In this document: piece by piece, positions 14,775-18,390 of the stretch | Layout: the number at the start of each line of letters is the position of its first letter | Position numbering within the stretch: the stretch's first letter is position 1 | From: an uncultured Bacilli bacterium | GTDB taxonomy: Bacteria > Bacillota_I > Bacilli_A > RF39 > UBA660 | DNA length: 18,390 bases | Assembly (NCBI GenBank): GCA_934141575.1 | Contig: CAKPCJ010000023.1 | Location: forward strand, 1 to 18,390 | Reading direction: 5' to 3' | Made by a program: the position numbers and the translations under genes | Notes under the pieces: generated by a model | What the model was told of the DNA's origin: nothing | Database searches by the model: none | The model's input: only the letters and a program-made list of their open reading frames with translations

Positions 14775-16048
14775 TGAATATAATTAATATAATTGAAAAA
14801 AAGAAAAGAAGAGAAGTTTTATCAGAAGAAGAAATAAAATATGTCGTAAACGGCTTTTTAAGCAAAGAAATACTTGATTCTCAAATGTCGAGTTTATTAA
14901 TGGCTATTTACTTTAATGGAATGAATGAAGAAGAAACATATTACTTAACAGATACTATGCTAAATAGTGGAAGTACAATTGATTTAAGCAAAATAGAAGG
15001 TATAACAGTAGATAAGCACTCAACAGGTGGTGTAGGGGATAAGGTAAGCCTTATATTACTACCAATAGTATCCAGCTGTGGTATAAAAGTCCCTAAAATG
15101 AGTGGTAGAAGCTTGGGACATACAGGTGGGACAATTGATAAGTTAGAGTCTATTCCAGGCTTTAGAACATCAATGAGTATTGATTATTTTATAGAACAAG
15201 TTAATGAAATTGGCATGGGAATTATAAGTCAAACATTTAACATGGTACCTGCAGATAAAAAAATTTATGCATTAAGGAGCATAACTGGAACAACAGATTC
15301 TATTCCTTTAATTGCATCAAGTATAATGTCTAAAAAATTAGCATCAGGAGCTAGCAAAATTGTTATAGATGTTAAAGTTGGAGAAGGAGCTCTAGTTAAG
15401 AATTTAGAAGAGGCAAGAGATTTATCAAAAAGAATGATTGATATTGGACAAAAGGCAGGAAGAAAGGTAGTTTGTCTATTAACTAATATGGATTACCCAT
15501 TGGGAAAAAATATAGGGAATGTACTAGAAGTAGAAGAAGCAATAAATGTACTAGATGGAAAAGGCACAGAAGATTTAAAATCATTAGTTTTAGAACTTGC
15601 TTCAATAATGATAAGTATAGGTAAAAATATCAGTAGAGAAGAAGCTTACCTAGAAGCTAAAGAAGCATTAGAAAGTGGAAGAGCTTTAAATAAGTTTATA
15701 GAATTTGTCAAATATCAAGGTGGAAACCTAGAACTAATGGAAGAAGCACAAAATATAAAGGAATTTAAATGTAAAAAAAGTGGGTATATAACAAATATAG
15801 ATGCAAGAGGACTAGCCGATTTAATAGTAAATATAAGAAGCAAAGAAAAAGTTGACTATAAAACAGGAATAGTATTAAACCATCAAGTCGGTGAATATAT
15901 AGAAAAAAATGAAAAAATACTAGATCTTTATTTAGATGAACAAGCTGATTTAAGTGGAATTGACATTGAAAAAATAATAGAAAATTGTTTTACAATAGAA
16001 ATAGAAAAACCAAATTCTACAAAATTAATATATGAGGTAATTGAATAG
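14774..16048 (+). CDS. pdp: Pyrimidine-nucleoside (thymidine) phosphorylase
   Basis: 424 residues, the normal 430-ish length. ATG at 14774 overlaps the previous TAA, with GAGGTG (14760-14765) as SD. The enzyme splits thymidine, deoxyuridine or uridine with phosphate to free base and (deoxy)ribose-1-phosphate, feeding salvage in the cytoplasm. Seen: N-terminal helical domain, KHSTGGVGDKVSL (81-93), the signature SGRSLGHTGGTIDKLESIPGF (110-130) with the phosphate and pyrimidine-binding residues, the LRSITGTTDSIPLIASSIMSK block, and VKVGEGALVK further on. All are intact. Whether it is the pdp (broad) or deoA (thymidine) type cannot be told by eye. A clear terminator follows. Confidence 0.93.
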   Translation: MNIINIIEKKKRREVLSEEEIKYVVNGFLSKEILDSQMSSLLMAIYFNGMNEEETYYLTDTMLNSGSTIDLSKIEGITVDKHSTGGVGDKVSLILLPIVSSCGIKVPKMSGRSLGHTGGTIDKLESIPGFRTSMSIDYFIEQVNEIGMGIISQTFNMVPADKKIYALRSITGTTDSIPLIASSIMSKKLASGASKIVIDVKVGEGALVKNLEEARDLSKRMIDIGQKAGRKVVCLLTNMDYPLGKNIGNVLEVEEAINVLDGKGTEDLKSLVLELASIMISIGKNISREEAYLEAKEALESGRALNKFIEFVKYQGGNLELMEEAQNIKEFKCKKSGYITNIDARGLADLIVNIRSKEKVDYKTGIVLNHQVGEYIEKNEKILDLYLDEQADLSGIDIEKIIENCFTIEIEKPNSTKLIYEVIE

Positions 16049-16068
16049 TGCTTAATTGCACTTTTTTT
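16047..16068 (+). terminator. Intrinsic terminator after the phosphorylase gene
   Basis: AGTGC (16047-16051) pairs with GCACT (16058-16062) across TTAATT, followed by seven T (16062-16068). The TAG stop is partly in the left arm. Confidence 0.8.
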
Positions 16069-16112
16069 CATATCTCAACAATTACGTGAATATAAATTAA
16101 TTGGGTGATGAT

Positions 16113-17021
16113 ATGAGAATAGGAATACCAAGAGCACTCCTGTATTACAAGTATAAATATTTGTGGGAAAAATTCTTTGAAGAACTAGGAATTGAAACTA
16201 TTTATAGTCCAACCACTACAAAAAAAACAATGAAAGATGGAATAAAAAAATCAATAGATGAATCATGTTTATCATCTAAAATATTTATTGGACACGTGTC
16301 GTCATTGGTTGGAAAGTGCGATTACATTTTAGTGCCTAGAATATGTAACTTTGGAAAAAAAGAAGATGTATGCGTAAAATTTAATGCACTATATGATAAT
16401 GTAAAAGCAATATTTAAAGAAGTAAAATTAATAACATATGATGTAGATGTAACAAGTGGTAGGACAGAAAGAAATGGCTTTATAGAAATGGGTATGCAGC
16501 TAGGAAAAAGTTATAGTGATTCAAAACTAGCATATCTCAAAGCATTAAGATATTCTCAAAAAATGCATGAAAATGACGTTGAAAATCAAATAAAAAAAAT
16601 ATCCGAATCCAAAAACAAAAAAGTTCTCTTAGTTGCACATCCTTACAATGCATTTGATCCGATGGTAGGAGAAAATGTTAGAAGCATATTAAACAAAATG
16701 AATATAGATGTATTTGATGCAGAATTAGTACCATATGATAAAGCAATAAAACTTTCCAAAAATTTAACTAAAGATTTATATTGGACCTACAGTAAAATAT
16801 TAATTGGAAGTATACTTTATTATAAACAAAAGATGGACGGTATAATTTTTTTATCAACCTTTCCATGTGGGTTAGATTCTATAACAAATGACCTTATTAT
16901 GAGAAAATTACCAAATACAAAGAAAATTAATATAATAATTGATGAGCAAAGTGGAAATGCCGGATTACAAACAAGACTAGAAAGTTTTACAGATATATTA
17001 AATGAAAGCAAAAGTAAATAG
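16113..17021 (+). CDS. DUF2229 protein, acyl-CoA dehydratase activase-related
   Basis: 302 residues. ATG at 16113 with GGTGATG (16104-16110); the TTG at 16101 overlaps that SD. The opening MRIGIPRALLYY is the hallmark of DUF2229, a domain found in the very long acyl-CoA dehydratase activase-related proteins of Clostridia. Seen: Cys52 (ESCLSSK), Cys69, Cys78 (VPRICNF), Cys87, and Cys252 (TFPCGLDS) that could ligate an iron-sulfur cluster; VAHPYNAFDP; and the C-terminal DEQSGNAGLQTRLESF, which matches the usual domain end. Role unknown; inferred to work with the next two genes in a redox or radical activation system. It overlaps the following gene by 20 bases in another frame. Confidence 0.85.
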   Translation: MRIGIPRALLYYKYKYLWEKFFEELGIETIYSPTTTKKTMKDGIKKSIDESCLSSKIFIGHVSSLVGKCDYILVPRICNFGKKEDVCVKFNALYDNVKAIFKEVKLITYDVDVTSGRTERNGFIEMGMQLGKSYSDSKLAYLKALRYSQKMHENDVENQIKKISESKNKKVLLVAHPYNAFDPMVGENVRSILNKMNIDVFDAELVPYDKAIKLSKNLTKDLYWTYSKILIGSILYYKQKMDGIIFLSTFPCGLDSITNDLIMRKLPNTKKINIIIDEQSGNAGLQTRLESFTDILNESKSK

Positions 17022-18075
17022 AAAGGTATGCAGTTTTCCACAATTAGCCAATTATTATATACCGATAAAACTCTTTGTAGATAAAGTATTAAATATGAAC
17101 TCATTAGAACCACTTCCAATTACAAAGAAAACAATAGAATTAGGGGAAAAAAATTCACCAGATATGGTGTGCTCACCATTTAAGTATAATTTAGGAAATT
17201 TTATAGAAAGTTTAGATAGGGGAGCTAATGTTTTAATTCAGGCAGGTGGAGGTTGTAGATTCGGATATTATGCTGAATTACAAGAACAAATATTAAAAGA
17301 TTTAGGATATGATTTTGAATTTATTAAGTTATTTGATAAAGGAGTTACTCCTTTAGAAATATATAAATCGTGTAAAAGAGTAAATAAAAAATTAAATGTG
17401 TTTAAAAGCCTATACTATACATTATTACTAGTAAAAATGATCTATTATATGGATGAATTGGAAGATTACGTAAGAATATATACGGCATATGAAAAAGAAA
17501 AAGGAATATTTTCTAAAATACACAATCAATATTTAGAAGAATTAAAGTTAGTAACTAGATTGTCAAAATTAAATAAAATTCAAAAGAAGTATATGTCTTT
17601 ATTAAAGAACAGCGTAGATATGTCAAAAGATGTACTAAAAATAGGAATAGTTGGTGAATTATATACATTAATGGAACCAAATAGTAATCACCACATAGAA
17701 GAATTTTTTATGAATAACAATGTATCCGTATATAGATATGTAAACATAACTTATTTAGTATTTAAGGGGGCTCAAAAACCAAAGAAGCTTCTTAAACATG
17801 CCGGTGAATATTTAAGGTATTCATTAGGAGCTGGTGGAACAGATAGCGTTGTAAAAAGTAAGATGCTCATGGAAAAAGGTTTCGACGGAATAATACATAT
17901 GAAGAGTTTTGGATGTACCCCAGAAATAAATGCAATGCCAATTCTTCAAAATTTAAGTTCCCAATATGGAATACCGATACTTTATTTTAGCTTTGATACA
18001 GAAAGCAGTGAGACAGGAATAAATACAAGATTAGAAGCTTTCTTAGATATGTTGCAGATGAGGAGGAATAAATGA
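17002..18075 (+). CDS. HgdB-like 2-hydroxyacyl-CoA dehydratase-family protein
   Basis: 357 residues. ATG at 17002 lies in the end of the previous gene; no strong SD is seen, so translation probably couples to the upstream gene. Seen: Cys10, Cys57 (MVCSPFKY), Cys85 in GGGCRFGYYAELQ, IGIVGELYTLMEP, and Cys305 in SFGCTPEI, followed by SFDTESSETGINTRLEAF. These are the conserved landmarks of the HgdB-like part of activase-related proteins, in which Cys residues bind a [4Fe-4S] cluster. The middle (about 110-210) is helical and variable. True dehydratases need two different subunits (HgdA and HgdB), and no HgdA is seen. It ends in ATGA with the next gene. Confidence 0.85.
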   Translation: MKAKVNRKVCSFPQLANYYIPIKLFVDKVLNMNSLEPLPITKKTIELGEKNSPDMVCSPFKYNLGNFIESLDRGANVLIQAGGGCRFGYYAELQEQILKDLGYDFEFIKLFDKGVTPLEIYKSCKRVNKKLNVFKSLYYTLLLVKMIYYMDELEDYVRIYTAYEKEKGIFSKIHNQYLEELKLVTRLSKLNKIQKKYMSLLKNSVDMSKDVLKIGIVGELYTLMEPNSNHHIEEFFMNNNVSVYRYVNITYLVFKGAQKPKKLLKHAGEYLRYSLGAGGTDSVVKSKMLMEKGFDGIIHMKSFGCTPEINAMPILQNLSSQYGIPILYFSFDTESSETGINTRLEAFLDMLQMRRNK

Positions 18076-18390
18076 GAAAGGGGTATATAGGAATAGATGT
18101 TGGTTCAATCTCGACTAAAGGTGTTATTATAGATGAGAATGGTAACATAATAGCGTCTCATTATATGTGGACCAATGGAAATCCAATAGAAGCAGTAAAA
18201 AAATTGATATTGGAATTAAAAAATAATTTACACGAAGAAATGAAAATTAGAGGAGTAGGTGTAACTGGATCAGCGCGAAAATTAATAGGTACAATAATAG
18301 GAGCAAATTTAGTAAAAAACGAAATAACGGCACATGCTGTTGGAACACTGCACATAAAACCAGACACAAAAACAATACTAGAAATAGGAG
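18072..18390 (+). CDS. BadF/BadG/BcrA/BcrD-type ATPase, CoA-dehydratase activase (3' end outside window)
   Basis: The first 106 residues are present. ATG at 18072 overlaps the previous stop (ATGA), with a strong AGGAGG (18061-18066). Seen: YIGIDVGSISTKGVIID, the phosphate-1 motif of the ASKHA fold, VTGSARKLIG (usually TGSGR, so the second Gly is Ala), ITAHAVG, and TILEIG at the very end, just before the GGQDSK motif would follow. Such activases use ATP hydrolysis to send a low-potential electron from a [4Fe-4S] cluster to a dehydratase or similar radical enzyme. It belongs with the two preceding genes in one operon. Confidence 0.9.
   Translation, partial: MRKGYIGIDVGSISTKGVIIDENGNIIASHYMWTNGNPIEAVKKLILELKNNLHEEMKIRGVGVTGSARKLIGTIIGANLVKNEITAHAVGTLHIKPDTKTILEIG

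Noticed and set aside
17002..17021. Frameshift splitting one DUF2229-HgdB gene
   Set aside because: The first protein ends with the normal TRLESF domain end and the second has its own start in another frame; the 20-base overlap looks like coupling rather than a broken gene.
16820..17119. Minus-strand frame with hydrophobic stretches
   Set aside because: It lies across the junction of two clear family members on the plus strand, which explain the sequence.
1..18390. CRISPR array, tRNA/rRNA genes, insertion sequences
   Set aside because: No regularly spaced repeats, cloverleaf-like sequences with conserved arms, or transposase motifs were seen by eye; an exact search was not possible.

Overview
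The window is 18.4 kb of very AT-rich bacterial DNA. TGA is used as a stop, sigma-A-type promoters and Shine-Dalgarno (SD) sites are easy to see, and terminators are small hairpins. The genes point to a low-GC Bacillota: spoIIP and a YlmC/YmxH protein (sporulation), lepA and hemW near each other as in Bacillus, and DnaE as polymerase III alpha. Standard TGA stops exclude Mycoplasma/Spiroplasma. A gut, Mollicutes-related member of the Bacilli fits best, but this is inference.

Layout. At 1-677 is the end of a surface-type protein with a DUF6273-like C-terminal domain. Its last ~100 coding bases are strikingly poor in A and rich in GC compared with everything around them, the mark expected of a diversity-generating retroelement (DGR) target. 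A 490-bp gap without genes follows, with one strong hairpin. At 1170-2983 lie a nucleoside-deoxyribosyltransferase-like protein, SpoIIP and a small membrane protein that overlaps spoIIP. lepA (3062-4846) is followed by a helix-turn-helix protein, two tandem paralogues of unknown function that each carry the same promoter and leader, a small unknown protein, and hemW. dnaE and a ZIP metal transporter form the next unit.

The leftward lipoprotein gene at 11426-12175 is the only gene on the minus strand. Then come a PRC-barrel YlmC/YmxH protein, a degenerate ApbE-like lipoprotein, an unknown coiled-coil protein, a membrane-anchored protein coupled to pyrimidine-nucleoside phosphorylase, and a three-gene operon (DUF2229, HgdB-like, BadF/BcrA-type activase) that runs off the right end. 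That operon looks like a split version of the large acyl-CoA dehydratase activase-related proteins of Clostridia.

The most interesting signals are the putative DGR variable region at the left end, a recurring leader design in which the SD can pair with bases at the predicted transcription start (five genes), and the tandem unknown genes that share that leader. No reverse transcriptase, template repeat, CRISPR array, tRNA, rRNA or insertion sequence was seen.
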